A DNA stretch of 64,000 nucleotides from Solimonas sp. SE-A11 (GTDB lineage: Bacteria > Pseudomonadota > Gammaproteobacteria > Nevskiales > Nevskiaceae). How positions within the stretch are numbered: position 1 is the stretch's first letter; every line of letters starts with the position of its first letter. Shown here piece after piece: positions 18,231 through 26,348 of this stretch. Under the pieces are notes generated by a model. The model was not told the DNA's origin. It was given only the letters and a program-made list of their open reading frames with translations, and ran no database searches. The stretch covers positions 62,001-126,000 of the forward strand of contig NZ_JAUASX010000014.1 in NCBI RefSeq assembly GCF_030345715.1, given 5' to 3'. The translations under genes and the position numbers were made by a program.

Positions 18231-19556
18231 TTACGCTTGGGCCGGACGCTGGGGATTCAAGAGCTCGTCGAGCGAGAGGCTCTTGTCCGTGGGGCTGACG
18301 CCAGCGATCAGGCTGTCCACCACCTGGTCCTCGAGCACCATGGCGCGCAGGCCCTGCAGCATTTCCGGACGGCTGCGGTAGTAGGCCTTGACCTGCTCCG
18401 GCTGCTCGTAGTCGGCCGCCATCTCTTCCAGGGCCTGGTCGACGCGGCTGGTGTCCAGCTGCACCTTCTGGGTCTTGATCACCTCGCCGATCAGCAGGCC
18501 GAGCGCCACGCGCTTCTGCGCCTGCTGCTCGAACAGCGCGTCCGGCAGCAACTCGGCGTGCTTGTCCTTCGGCACATTGGCCATGTTCATGCGCGACACG
18601 GCTTCCTCGCGCAGGCGCGGGATTTCCTGGGCAATGAGGGCCTGCGGGATGTCTACCGGGTTGGCGACCAGCAACTGCTCCAGGACCTGGCCCTTGAGCT
18701 GGTTGCGCACGCCCTTGTCACGCTCCTTCTCCAGCGCCGTGCGGCACTTGGCGCGCAGGCCGGCTTCGCCGGCGCCGTCTTCCACCGAGTGCAGCTTGAG
18801 GAAGTTCTCGTCGATCGCCGGCAGCACCGACTCCTTCACTTCCTTCAGCGTCACCGCGAACTGAGCGGTCTTGCCCTTGAGGTTCTCGGCGCGGTAGTCC
18901 TCCGGGAAGGCCACGTCCACCGAGAACTGCTCGCCGGCAGCGTGACCGATGAGGCCATTCTCCAGGTCCGGCAGGAACTGCGAGGAGCCGATCTCGATCG
19001 TCACATCCTTGCCCTCGCCGCCCTGGAAGGCTTCGCCTTCGAGCGTGCCGAGGAAATCCATGGTGGCGACGTCGCCCTTGGCGGCCGGGCCAGTCTTCAC
19101 TTCCAGCGTGCGGCGCGCCTTGCGCAGGTTCTCCACCAGGCGATCCACGTCGGCCTCGCGCACGTCCACCACCGGGCGCTCGATCTTCAGCTGCGACAGC
19201 GGGTTGAGGGTGATCTCCGGGTATACCTCGAAGTGCGCCACGTACTCCAGCGCCTCACCGGCCTTCTCGGCGGTGATGTCGATCTTCGGCGAGCCGGCCG
19301 GGTTCACGCCGGCCTGGCTAAGCGCCTCCGGATAGGTCTGATTGACGATGTCGGAGATCGCATCGAGGCGCGCGGACTCGCCGTACTGCTGCTGGATGAC
19401 CTTGAACGGCGCCTTGCCCGGACGGAAGCCCGGCAGCTTGGCGCGGCTGGCGAAGCGCTTCAGGCGTTCGTCGACAGCCTTCGAGACGCGCTCAGCGGGA
19501 ACGACCACACGCATTTCACGACGCAGACCGCTCGATGCCTCAACTTTAACTTCCAT
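18231..19556 (-). CDS. tig: Trigger factor (ribosome-associated chaperone/prolyl isomerase)
   Basis: Ribosome-bound chaperone that shields nascent chains. 441 residues, as expected. The N-terminal ribosome-binding loop shows the signature GFRPGKAP at residues 43-50, a central FKBP-type domain follows (GDVATMDFLGTLEGEAFQGG), then a helical C-terminal arm domain. The ATG at 19556 gives the family N-terminus MEVKVE; the frame runs further upstream through tRNA-Leu and is not coding there. tRNA-Leu lies 40 bases upstream on the same strand, so transcription of tig may start from the tRNA promoter. Confidence 0.97.
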   Translation of the reverse strand: MEVKVEASSGLRREMRVVVPAERVSKAVDERLKRFASRAKLPGFRPGKAPFKVIQQQYGESARLDAISDIVNQTYPEALSQAGVNPAGSPKIDITAEKAGEALEYVAHFEVYPEITLNPLSQLKIERPVVDVREADVDRLVENLRKARRTLEVKTGPAAKGDVATMDFLGTLEGEAFQGGEGKDVTIEIGSSQFLPDLENGLIGHAAGEQFSVDVAFPEDYRAENLKGKTAQFAVTLKEVKESVLPAIDENFLKLHSVEDGAGEAGLRAKCRTALEKERDKGVRNQLKGQVLEQLLVANPVDIPQALIAQEIPRLREEAVSRMNMANVPKDKHAELLPDALFEQQAQKRVALGLLIGEVIKTQKVQLDTSRVDQALEEMAADYEQPEQVKAYYRSRPEMLQGLRAMVLEDQVVDSLIAGVSPTDKSLSLDELLNPQRPAQA

Positions 19557-19596
19557 GAATATCGCTCTGATTGGAAATGATGTTTTTTTGATTGAT

Positions 19597-19681
19597 TGGT
19601 GCGAAAGGCGAGACTCGAACTCGCACGCCTTACAGCGACAAGACCTAAACCTGTTGCGTCTACCAATTCCGCCACTCTCGC
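19597..19681 (-). tRNA. tRNA-Leu (UAG)
   Basis: 85-nt class II tRNA with encoded CCA and a long variable arm. The acceptor stem GCGAGAG pairs with CTTTCGC; the anticodon loop TTTAGGT gives UAG. A TATACT -10-like element lies about 12 bases upstream on the minus strand (19693-19698). It precedes tig, an arrangement common in gammaproteobacteria. Confidence 0.97.
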
Positions 19682-19814
19682 CCAAGCCCATAAGTATAGC
19701 AGTGGCCTGGGATTTTCCAGCGCCGGATGTGCGGCCAACCCGGTACCGCGGGATCCAGCGCTGCCATTGCCAGGACATTCCCAAAGGCATCGGCACCAAT
19801 GGCATTCTCGGGGC

Positions 19815-19843
19815 TTGACACAGTAATGCGAATCATTATCATT
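19815..19843 (+). promoter_or_regulatory. Fur-repressed hemP promoter
   Basis: TTGACA (19815-19820, perfect -35), 16-bp spacer, TATCAT (19837-19842, 5 of 6 for -10). A 19-bp Fur box (AATGCGAATCATTATCATT, 19825-19843) covers the spacer and the -10, close to the Fur consensus. Iron-replete Fur would therefore block polymerase directly. It lies 36 bases upstream of hemP. Confidence 0.88.
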
Positions 19844-19879
19844 TAAATCACCGCTGACCCACGCCACGAGGTTTTCGCC

Positions 19880-20071
19880 ATGCAGAGCTTGAACACGCTG
19901 AGCCTTCCCCTTCCCCGCCGCGCCCAGACCACCACGATCGTCCGCAACGTCGTGCCGCGCCTGAAGAGCGAAGATCTGTTCCGCGGCACGCACGAACTGG
20001 TCATCGAGCACCAGGGCCAGGAATACCGCCTGCGCCTGACGCGCAACGACAAGCTGATCCTCAACAAATAA
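19880..20071 (+). CDS. hemP: Hemin uptake protein HemP
   Basis: 63-residue HemP-family protein, a small cytoplasmic factor associated with heme-uptake loci; in some proteobacteria it is needed to activate the heme receptor gene. The C-terminal conserved block is visible as LVIEHQGQEYRLRLTRNDKLILNK-like sequence in residues 40-63, a beta-hairpin ending in LILNK. The Fur box/promoter directly upstream supports an iron role. It is followed after 293 bases by a heme-type ABC permease and ATPase on the same strand. Confidence 0.92.
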   Translation: MQSLNTLSLPLPRRAQTTTIVRNVVPRLKSEDLFRGTHELVIEHQGQEYRLRLTRNDKLILNK

Positions 20072-20364
20072 CGACCCCGCAGCGGGCCCGGGCCAAGGAA
20101 GCCCCGTCGCCCGCATCACCTCTCGCCCTCACAGCGTCCACGCCCGCCTACCCCTCTCCCGGAGCAAGCGTGGTGCTGTGAGTGGCGAACCTTTTTCTCC
20201 ACCTTTCGACGATGGACGCAGAAACGAGGTTCGCCATCAATGGCATGGCCCTGCCCACCTAAATCAGGTTCGGGCCAGGTACGGGCAATCTCGAGCCAGG
20301 CAAGCCGGAGCTTCCCGATATCGGCAATCCGATATCCTTTGCGGATGCTCAAGCTGCCACCGCC
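20072..20364 (+). other. Non-coding gap between hemP and the ABC permease, with inverted repeats
   Basis: No credible gene here. Two perfect inverted repeats are visible: TGGCGAACCT / AGGTTCGCCA (20183-20192 and 20227-20236, about 34 bases apart) and GATATCGG-CAAT-CCGATATC (20317-20336). The second lies 28 bases before the permease start and could be an operator. I could not match the cobalamin riboswitch or another known leader. A heme-binding protein gene, expected here in a complete locus, is absent. Confidence 0.5.
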
Positions 20365-21405
20365 GTGAATCGGCCATCTCCCTTCCCCTTGCTGCTGGCC
20401 CTGGGCCTGGGCTTGCTGGTCGCTGCCTGGCTGGCGCTGTCCAGCGGCCCCCTGCCGCTGCCGGCGCCCAGGATCCTGGCCGCGCTGGGCCTGCCGCTGG
20501 ATACCGGCCTGCAGGACTACGAGTCGGCCACGGTACTGCAGCTGCGCCTGCCGCGACTGGTACTGGCCCTGCTGGTCGGCAGTACCTTGGCCTGCGCCGG
20601 CGCCACCATGCAGGGTCTCTTCCGCAATCCGCTGGCCGAGCCCGGGCTGGCCGGCATCTCCGGCGGCGCGGCCCTGGGCGCGGTGGGGGTCATCGTGCTG
20701 GGCGCGAGCCTGCCGATGCTGGCGACGGAGCGCGCGAACCTGGCGGTGCTGCCGCTGGCGGCCTTCCTCGGTGGCAGCCTGGCGGCGTTGCTGGTGTCGG
20801 GGCTGGCGCGCGTGGATGGCCACACCCGCATCGGCACGTTGCTGCTCGCCGGCCTGGCGGTCAACGCCGTGACCGGCGCCGGCATCGGCTTCCTGGCACA
20901 GCTGGCGGACGACCTGGCGCTGCGCACGGCCATGTTCTGGATGTTCGGCTCCCTGGGCAAAGCCGGCTGGAGCGAGATCGCCATCGCCGCGCCGCTGCTG
21001 ATCGGCTCCGTGGCGCTGATGATCCGCGACGCCCGTTCACTCGACGCCCTGCTGCTCGGCGAGGCCGAGGCCGGACACCTGGGGGTGGATGTGGAGGCCT
21101 TGAAGCGCCGCCTGCTGCTGCTGGTGGTGCTGTCGGTCTCGGTGGCGGTCGCGGTCAGCGGCATCATCGGCTTCATCGGCCTGGTCACGCCGCACCTGAT
21201 CCGCATCTGGGCCGGGCCGGGTCACCGCTTCCTGCTGCCGGCCTCGGCACTGCTGGGCGCCTTGCTGCTGACGCTGGCCGACGTGCTCGCGCGCGTACTG
21301 CTGGCGCCGGCGGAACTGGCCATCGGCGTGCTCACCACGCTGATCGGCGGCCCGTTCTTCCTGGTCCTGCTGCTGGGCCTGCGGCGCCGGGCGGAGCTGC
21401 TGTGA
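20365..21405 (+). CDS. hmuU: FecCD-family ABC transporter permease, probably heme (HmuU-like)
   Basis: Inner-membrane permease of the iron-chelate/heme/cobalamin ABC family, 346 residues with roughly ten hydrophobic segments. Family motifs visible: RLPRLVLALLVGSTLACAGA near residues 55-75, NPLAEPGLAGISGGAALG, and GFIGLVTPHLIRIWAGPGHR near residues 270-290, the region contacting the ATPase. Heme is the favoured substrate because of the Fur-controlled hemP upstream; vitamin B12 or siderophore transport is not excluded. The start is a GTG without a clear ribosome site. It overlaps the ATPase gene by four bases. Confidence 0.85.
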   Translation: MNRPSPFPLLLALGLGLLVAAWLALSSGPLPLPAPRILAALGLPLDTGLQDYESATVLQLRLPRLVLALLVGSTLACAGATMQGLFRNPLAEPGLAGISGGAALGAVGVIVLGASLPMLATERANLAVLPLAAFLGGSLAALLVSGLARVDGHTRIGTLLLAGLAVNAVTGAGIGFLAQLADDLALRTAMFWMFGSLGKAGWSEIAIAAPLLIGSVALMIRDARSLDALLLGEAEAGHLGVDVEALKRRLLLLVVLSVSVAVAVSGIIGFIGLVTPHLIRIWAGPGHRFLLPASALLGALLLTLADVLARVLLAPAELAIGVLTTLIGGPFFLVLLLGLRRRAELL

Positions 21406-22205
21406 GCCTGCGCGCGCAGGATGCGGGCTACGACAGCGGCGGCCAGCCGCTGCTGCGCCAAGCCTCGATCCAGGTCGAACCCGGCGAGGTCCACGCCATC
21501 CTCGGCCCCAACGGCGCCGGCAAATCCACGCTGCTGAAGCTGCTGTCCGGAGAGCTGCGCGGCACTCGCGGCGAAATCAGCCTGGACGGGCGCCCGCTGC
21601 AGCAGTGGACGCCTGCGGCACTGGCGCGACGGCGCGCGGTGTTGCCGCAGGACGAACAACTCGGCTTCGGCTTCCTGGTGGAAGAGGTAGTGGCGCTGGG
21701 CCGCCTGCCCTGCCCGCGGCACGCAGCGGCGCGCGAGGACCAGCTGCTGCGTGAAGCACTGGCAGCCGCGGGAGTCGCCACGCTCTGGGGTCGCCGCTAT
21801 ACCGCGCTCTCCGGTGGCGAGCGCCGACGCGTGCAACTGGCGCGCGTGCTGGCGCAGGTCTGGGAGCCGTTGAGCGAAGGCCCGCGCTACCTGCTGCTGG
21901 ACGAACCCACGGCGAGCCTGGACCTGGCGCACCAGCACGCCAGCCTGGGCGCCGCGCGCCAGTTCGCGCTGCAGGGCAACGGCGTCGCCGTGGTGTTGCA
22001 CGATCCCAACCTGGCGCTGGCACACGCGGACCGGGTAACGCTGATCCGCGAGGGCCAGGTCGCGGGCAGCGGCAAGCCCACCGAAGTCCTGCAGCCGGAG
22101 GCTCTGCGCAGCGTCTTCGGTATCGACGCCGTGCTGATGCAGCCGCCCGGCTGGACGCATCCTGTCATCGCCACGCGCTCGGCTCACCTGCAATTTCCTG
22201 CATAA
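21402..22205 (+). CDS. hmuV: Heme-type ABC transporter ATP-binding protein (HmuV-like)
   Basis: ATPase partner of the permease, 267 residues, the usual size for HmuV. Walker A is GPNGAGKST, the signature LSGGERRRVQLARVLA, Walker B YLLLDEPTASLD, and the switch His appears in VVLHDPNLALAHADRV. It starts at a GTGA overlap with the permease stop. The frame is open further upstream, but that part is antisense-like overlap with the permease. No substrate-binding protein or TonB-dependent receptor gene follows; the next gene is a sulfatase 78 bases on. Confidence 0.88.
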   Translation: MSLRAQDAGYDSGGQPLLRQASIQVEPGEVHAILGPNGAGKSTLLKLLSGELRGTRGEISLDGRPLQQWTPAALARRRAVLPQDEQLGFGFLVEEVVALGRLPCPRHAAAREDQLLREALAAAGVATLWGRRYTALSGGERRRVQLARVLAQVWEPLSEGPRYLLLDEPTASLDLAHQHASLGAARQFALQGNGVAVVLHDPNLALAHADRVTLIREGQVAGSGKPTEVLQPEALRSVFGIDAVLMQPPGWTHPVIATRSAHLQFPA

Positions 22206-22283
22206 GTAAATTACACGATATTCCTTTGAAGCCTTAAGCACGCCACCTAAGCTCCGCGCCTCTCAGCAGGGCGGGGAAAGACG

Positions 22284-24014
22284 GTGCGCGTGCTCAAGGC
22301 GGTCCCATTCCTGTCGGCAATTCCCCTGGCTCTCTTGCTCGCGGGCTGCGGTTCATCGAGCACCCCGGACGCAGCCGCCGGGCGGCCGGATATCGTGGTG
22401 ATCCTGGCGGACGATCTCGGCTACTCCGACATCGGTGCCTTCGGCAGCGAGATCCGCACGCCGCAGCTCGATGCCCTGGCGCAGGACGGCCAGGTGCTGG
22501 GCAACTTCCATGTCACCCAGCTCTGCTCCACCACGCGCGCCAACCTGCTGACCGGGGCTGATCATCACCTGGTCGGCGTCGGCAGCCTGGTGGACCTGCA
22601 ACTGCTCTACCAGAACGACAAGCCGGGCTACGAAGGCGGCTTCAACAGCAAGGCCCGCACCTTTGCGCAACTGCTGCGCGACGCCGGCTATCACACCTAC
22701 ATGGCCGGCAAGTGGCACCTGGGCACGCAGGGTCCCGAGCAGTGGGGTTTCGAGCGCTCCTTCGCGCTCGATGGAATGCTGGGCTACGCCAACAACTTCG
22801 GCCCTGTCGCCGGCAAGGAGAATTCCGCCGACCCGGTGTTCTACGAGAACGGCCAGCCCGCGACGCTGCCACCGGGCAAATTCAGCGCCGACCACTACGT
22901 CGACAAGCTGATCGAGTACGTCGAGGCGCAGCGACGCGACGGCAAGCCCTTCCTGCTCTACCTGCCGGTGCAGACGCCGCACTGGCCGGTGCAGGCGCCG
23001 GATGAATACCTGGAGCGCTACCGCGGCGTATATGACGCCGGCTACGCCGCGATCCGCGACGCCCGCATCGCAAAACAGAAGTCCCTGGGCCTGATCCCTC
23101 AGGACTTCAAGGCCAATCCCGGCAGCCCCACGGGCACGTTGAGCTACGGCATCCCCGGGCCCCTCATTCACCGCCCCTGGGGATTGCTGACGCCGCTGGA
23201 GCGCCAGCAGGAAGCGCGCAACATGGAGGTCTTCGCTGGCATGGTCGAGAACCTCGACCACAACCTCGGCCGCCTGCTGGGCCACCTGAAGCGCGTCGGC
23301 CGCTACGACAACACCCTGGTCGTGTTCCTGTCCGACAACGGTGCCGATGGCAACGGCTACCCCACGCCTCCCAGCGGCTTCCTCGACAACTCGCTGGACA
23401 ACTACGGCCGCCAGGGCTCCTTCCTGTATCACAGCGTTGGCTGGGGCGAGGTCGGCTCTGCGCCATTCCGCCTGTTCAAGGGCTTCACCGCCGAGGGCGG
23501 CATCTCCTCCCCCACGCTGGTGAAGCTGCCACGCGAGCGCAACGGCAGCCGCCAGGTCCACGCCCTGACCTCGGCACTGGACCTGGCCCCCACCATCCTG
23601 GAACTGGCCGGTATCGACGATCCCGGCACGCAGTACCAGGGGCGCGAGGTGGCACCGCTGGAAGGGCGCTCTCTATTGCCCCTGCTGCGCGGCGAGGCGA
23701 CCGCCGCGCATGCCGCCAACGCGGTCTTCGCCGGCGAGGTCTACAACCATCGCTACGTGCGACGCGGCCCCTGGAAGATCACCCGCACGGACGCCCTGCC
23801 CTTCGCCGGCGGCTTGCTCGCCAACCAGGACTGGCAGCTGTTCAACGTCGAGCAGGATCGCGGCGAGACCACCGTGCTGGCACGGCGCGGCGTCAGCACC
23901 CTCGGCCCGCCGGCGCCTGCCGACGAATACAGCGATGTCTTCGACGGCCTGTTGGCCGACTGGGACACCTATGTGGCTCGCGTCGGCGTCGCGCTACCGC
24001 CGCTGCAGCGCTAG
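22284..24014 (+). CDS. Arylsulfatase-like lipoprotein with altered CxPxR motif
   Basis: Alkaline-phosphatase-superfamily sulfatase, 576 residues, with a lipobox LLLAGCGSS (Cys about 23). Metal-site motifs are intact: VILADDLGYSD, MAGKWHLG and VFLSDNGADG. The segment where the formylglycine cysteine should sit reads LCSTTRANLLTG, so CxPxR has become CSTTR: the proline recognised by formylglycine-generating enzyme is Thr. Activity as a classical sulfatase is therefore uncertain; it may be a phosphonate/phosphodiesterase-like member or use an unusual maturation. GTG start with GGGGAAAG upstream. Followed by a PHP-domain lipoprotein gene on the same strand. Confidence 0.88.
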   Translation: MRVLKAVPFLSAIPLALLLAGCGSSSTPDAAAGRPDIVVILADDLGYSDIGAFGSEIRTPQLDALAQDGQVLGNFHVTQLCSTTRANLLTGADHHLVGVGSLVDLQLLYQNDKPGYEGGFNSKARTFAQLLRDAGYHTYMAGKWHLGTQGPEQWGFERSFALDGMLGYANNFGPVAGKENSADPVFYENGQPATLPPGKFSADHYVDKLIEYVEAQRRDGKPFLLYLPVQTPHWPVQAPDEYLERYRGVYDAGYAAIRDARIAKQKSLGLIPQDFKANPGSPTGTLSYGIPGPLIHRPWGLLTPLERQQEARNMEVFAGMVENLDHNLGRLLGHLKRVGRYDNTLVVFLSDNGADGNGYPTPPSGFLDNSLDNYGRQGSFLYHSVGWGEVGSAPFRLFKGFTAEGGISSPTLVKLPRERNGSRQVHALTSALDLAPTILELAGIDDPGTQYQGREVAPLEGRSLLPLLRGEATAAHAANAVFAGEVYNHRYVRRGPWKITRTDALPFAGGLLANQDWQLFNVEQDRGETTVLARRGVSTLGPPAPADEYSDVFDGLLADWDTYVARVGVALPPLQR

Positions 24015-24104
24015 GAAAATTCACCCTGCGCCACTCCGGGGAGGCGCGACGGCGACATTCTGAAACACCATGCTGCCATCCTGTGCCTTTGGATGGAAAC
24101 GGAC

Positions 24105-25247
24105 ATGCGTTGGCTCTATCTGGTTGCGACTGCTACGGCGCTGTTGCTCTCTGCCTGTTCCGGCAGCAGCGACGACACCTCGACCCCGGCACCTGGCGGC
24201 CCCAGTGGCCCGCGCCCGGGTACCTGGCTCAGCGGTGATCTGCACCTGCATTCCGACCATAGCGACGACGCCGCCGACAATCCGATAGAGAAGCTGGTGA
24301 AGGTGGCCGAGGAGCGCGGCATGGGCTTCTTCACCATCACCGACCACGACAACCACGTCGAAGGTCGCCTGACCACCTGGGATGACCCCGCCTTCCGCTC
24401 CGACAAGATGGTGTTGCTCCATGGCGTGGAGTACACCACCGCGCGTGGCCACGCCAACCTGTTCTCGGCGGCACGCTTCGACCATATGCGCTTCTATGCC
24501 CTGCGTGATCGCACCGACGCCGAAGCCGGCCGTGCCATTGCCGCAGAGGCGCGCGCGCAGGGCGTGCACCTGTCGGTGAACCATCCGGTCAACGGTGACC
24601 CCTGGGAGTTTGGCTTCGACATGCCGTTCGACAGCATGGAAATATGGAACGCGCTCTATGCCTTCCCCACCGACAATAGCGGCGCCATCCGGCTTTGGGA
24701 CGAGCTGATCGCGGGCGGGCGGCGCATCACCGGCCGCGGCGGCAGCGACTGCCACCACCAGACCGGCATCGAGTCGCTGGGCCTCAACGTCGGCAATCCC
24801 ACCACCTGGGTCTACTCGCAGGCACCCACCGCCGCAGGTGTGCTCGCGGCGCTGAAGGCCGGGCACGTCGCCATCGGCTATGCGCCGACCGCCGAGCGCA
24901 TCCGCCTGACCGCCGACGCCGATCGCGACGGTGGCTACGAAACGCTGATGGGCGACGCGCTGCCCGCGCAAGGCCAGCCGGTAGCCTTCCGCGTAGATAT
25001 CGACCGGGCCCGCCCACTGGGCATCTACAACGTGACCGTGCTGAAGAACGGCCAGCCTTTCCTGGAGCGCCGGCTGTTCGGCGAGCAGGTACTGGACTTC
25101 GAGGACACGCCGGCTGCAGGACAGCGCAGCTGGTATCGGGCAGAGGTGCGCGGCAGCACGCCGGAGGCCCCGGCCCTGGCCGTACTGGCCGGCTTCTACG
25201 GCGACTTCGTCGGCATGACCAACCCGATCTATTTCGGCTACGAGTAA
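24105..25247 (+). CDS. PHP-domain (CehA/McbA-type) metallohydrolase, lipoprotein
   Basis: 380-residue PHP-fold protein of the CehA/McbA metallohydrolase type. Signal peptide with lipobox LLLSACSGS, then the PHP metal motifs DLHLHSDHSDD, TITDHDNHVEG, VNHPVN and GSDCHHQ. The C-terminal ~110 residues look like a beta-sandwich. Such proteins hydrolyse phosphoesters, carbamates or related bonds; the substrate is unknown. The ATG at 24105 is preceded by GGAAACGGAC; an ATG four codons upstream is possible. Shares its lipobox style and strand with the sulfatase-like gene 90 bases upstream, so the pair may work together on an exported substrate. Confidence 0.85.
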   Translation: MRWLYLVATATALLLSACSGSSDDTSTPAPGGPSGPRPGTWLSGDLHLHSDHSDDAADNPIEKLVKVAEERGMGFFTITDHDNHVEGRLTTWDDPAFRSDKMVLLHGVEYTTARGHANLFSAARFDHMRFYALRDRTDAEAGRAIAAEARAQGVHLSVNHPVNGDPWEFGFDMPFDSMEIWNALYAFPTDNSGAIRLWDELIAGGRRITGRGGSDCHHQTGIESLGLNVGNPTTWVYSQAPTAAGVLAALKAGHVAIGYAPTAERIRLTADADRDGGYETLMGDALPAQGQPVAFRVDIDRARPLGIYNVTVLKNGQPFLERRLFGEQVLDFEDTPAAGQRSWYRAEVRGSTPEAPALAVLAGFYGDFVGMTNPIYFGYE

Positions 25248-25258
25248 GCCCCCCGAGG

Positions 25259-25287
25259 TTCAACCGCCGGGAGCTTTGCTGTATGAT
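25259..25287 (+). promoter_or_regulatory. Candidate promoter of tRNA-Lys/tRNA-Pro
   Basis: TTCAAC, 17-bp spacer, TATGAT, followed by a GC-rich discriminator; 43 bases upstream of tRNA-Lys. The -10 is good, the -35 weak. Confidence 0.5.
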
Positions 25288-25330
25288 TCCGCGCCCTTGC
25301 AGTAACCCTGCCGCAAGGACGTGTTACCGG

Positions 25331-25406
25331 GGGTCGTTAGCTCAGCCGGTAGAGCAGCTGGCTTTTAACCAGTTGGTCGATGGTTCGAATCCATCACGAC
25401 CCACCA
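25331..25406 (+). tRNA. tRNA-Lys (UUU)
   Basis: 76-nt cloverleaf with encoded CCA. Acceptor GGGTCGT/ACGACCC, anticodon loop CTTTTAA giving UUU, T loop GTTCGAATC. Followed after 22 bases by tRNA-Pro. Confidence 0.98.
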
Positions 25407-25428
25407 TCTTGCTGCACAATAGGTATAT

Positions 25429-25505
25429 CGGAGTGTGGCGCAGCCTGGTAGCGCACCTGCCTTGGGCGCAGGGGGTCGCAGGTTCGAATCCTGTCGCTCC
25501 GACCA
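25429..25505 (+). tRNA. tRNA-Pro (UGG)
   Basis: 77-nt cloverleaf with encoded CCA. Acceptor CGGAGTG/CGCTCCG, anticodon arm CCTGC-CTTGGGC-GCAGG giving UGG. A broken copy of its 3' part follows immediately downstream. Confidence 0.98.
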
Positions 25506-25526
25506 ACATTGCCCGACGTGACCGCC

Positions 25527-25626
25527 CTGCCTCGCCGCAGGGGGTCGCAGGTTTGACGCGCCGCAGGCGCTGTACCGACGCGGCGAGGATTTGGTGCAGG
25601 ATGCACCGAACAATCCTGTCGCTCCG
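25527..25626 (+). pseudogene. Split tRNA-Pro remnant with 58-base insertion
   Basis: The anticodon-stem to T-stem part of tRNA-Pro recurs (CCTGCCTCG-CCGCAGG, then GGGTCGCAGGTT to 25553), is interrupted for 58 bases, and resumes with AATCCTGTCGCTCCG at 25612-25626. The break is in the T loop. The insert holds a small hairpin GGTGCA-GGA-TGCACC. The anticodon is lost and the 5' half absent, so this is not a functional tRNA. Confidence 0.7.
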
Positions 25627-25641
25627 GCCCAACAACCCTGG

Positions 25642-25665
25642 AAAAGCCCTCGCGAGGGGGCTTTT
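25642..25665 (+). terminator. Terminator of the tRNA-Lys/tRNA-Pro unit
   Basis: AAAAGCCC and GGGCTTTT flank a CTCGCGAG core, giving a long GC-rich hairpin ending in TTTT. It lies between the convergent tRNA unit and queC, and may serve both. Confidence 0.75.
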
Positions 25666-25670
25666 GCTTG

Positions 25671-26345
25671 CTAGCGATACGGCGTCGGGTCGGGCACCCC
25701 GGCCGCGGCGAAGCCCTCGCGGCGCAACCGGCAGGAATCGCAACGCCCGCAGGCCCGGCCGGCCTCGTCGGCCTGGTAGCAGGACACGGTCAGGCCGTAG
25801 TCCACGCCCAGGCGCAGGCCCTCGCGGATGATCTCGGCCTTGCTCAGGCGCAGCAGCGGGGCGTGAACCCGGAACGGCTTGCCCTCCACCCCGGCCTTGG
25901 TCGCCACGCCCGCCAGGCGCTCGAAGGCCTCGATGAAGGCCGGGCGGCAATCCGGATAGCCGGAATAGTCCACCGCATTGACGCCGATGAACAGGTCCTG
26001 GGCCTCCAGCACCTCGGCCCAGCCCAGGGCCATGGACAGGAACAGCGTGTTGCGCGCCGGCACGTAGGTGCTGGGGATGCCCGTGGTGGGCGTCTCGGGC
26101 ACCGTCAGGCTCTTATCGGTGAGGGACGAGCCCCCGACGGCATCCAGGTTCACATGCAGGGTCTGGTGACCGGCCGCGCCCAGCGCACTCACAACGCGGT
26201 CCGCGGCCCGCAGCTCGGCGACGTGACGCTGTCCGTAGGACACCGACAGCGCGTAGCTCTCGTAACCCTGCTCGCGGGCCATCGCCAGCACGGTGGCGGA
26301 ATCCAGGCCTCCGGACAGCAGCACCACGGCTCTTTTCTTCAGCAT
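25671..26345 (-). CDS. queC: 7-cyano-7-deazaguanine synthase QueC
   Basis: Converts 7-carboxy-7-deazaguanine to preQ0 with ATP and ammonia in queuosine synthesis. 224 residues. The N-terminal PP-loop motif [10 protein letters not shown] is at residues 9-18, and the C-terminal zinc site is SCYQ with CGRCDSC. It lies three bases after queE on the same strand, the enzyme that makes its substrate. The upstream enzymes QueD and FolE are not in the window. Confidence 0.97.
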   Translation of the reverse strand: MLKKRAVVLLSGGLDSATVLAMAREQGYESYALSVSYGQRHVAELRAADRVVSALGAAGHQTLHVNLDAVGGSSLTDKSLTVPETPTTGIPSTYVPARNTLFLSMALGWAEVLEAQDLFIGVNAVDYSGYPDCRPAFIEAFERLAGVATKAGVEGKPFRVHAPLLRLSKAEIIREGLRLGVDYGLTVSCYQADEAGRACGRCDSCRLRREGFAAAGVPDPTPYR

Positions 26346-26348
26346 CAG

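Noticed and set aside
19682-19842. Short open frame on the minus strand upstream of tRNA-Leu
   Set aside because: It overlaps the Fur-controlled hemP promoter and tRNA-Leu, has no ribosome site and no recognisable family.
20237-20364. Cobalamin riboswitch before the ABC permease
   Set aside because: I could not find the conserved B12-box or the usual core pattern; only generic inverted repeats are visible.
20178-21401. Apparent N-terminal extension of the HmuV-like ATPase
   Set aside because: It overlaps the permease gene in another frame and is Gly/Arg/Ala-rich without family resemblance; the GTG at 21402 gives a standard ATPase.
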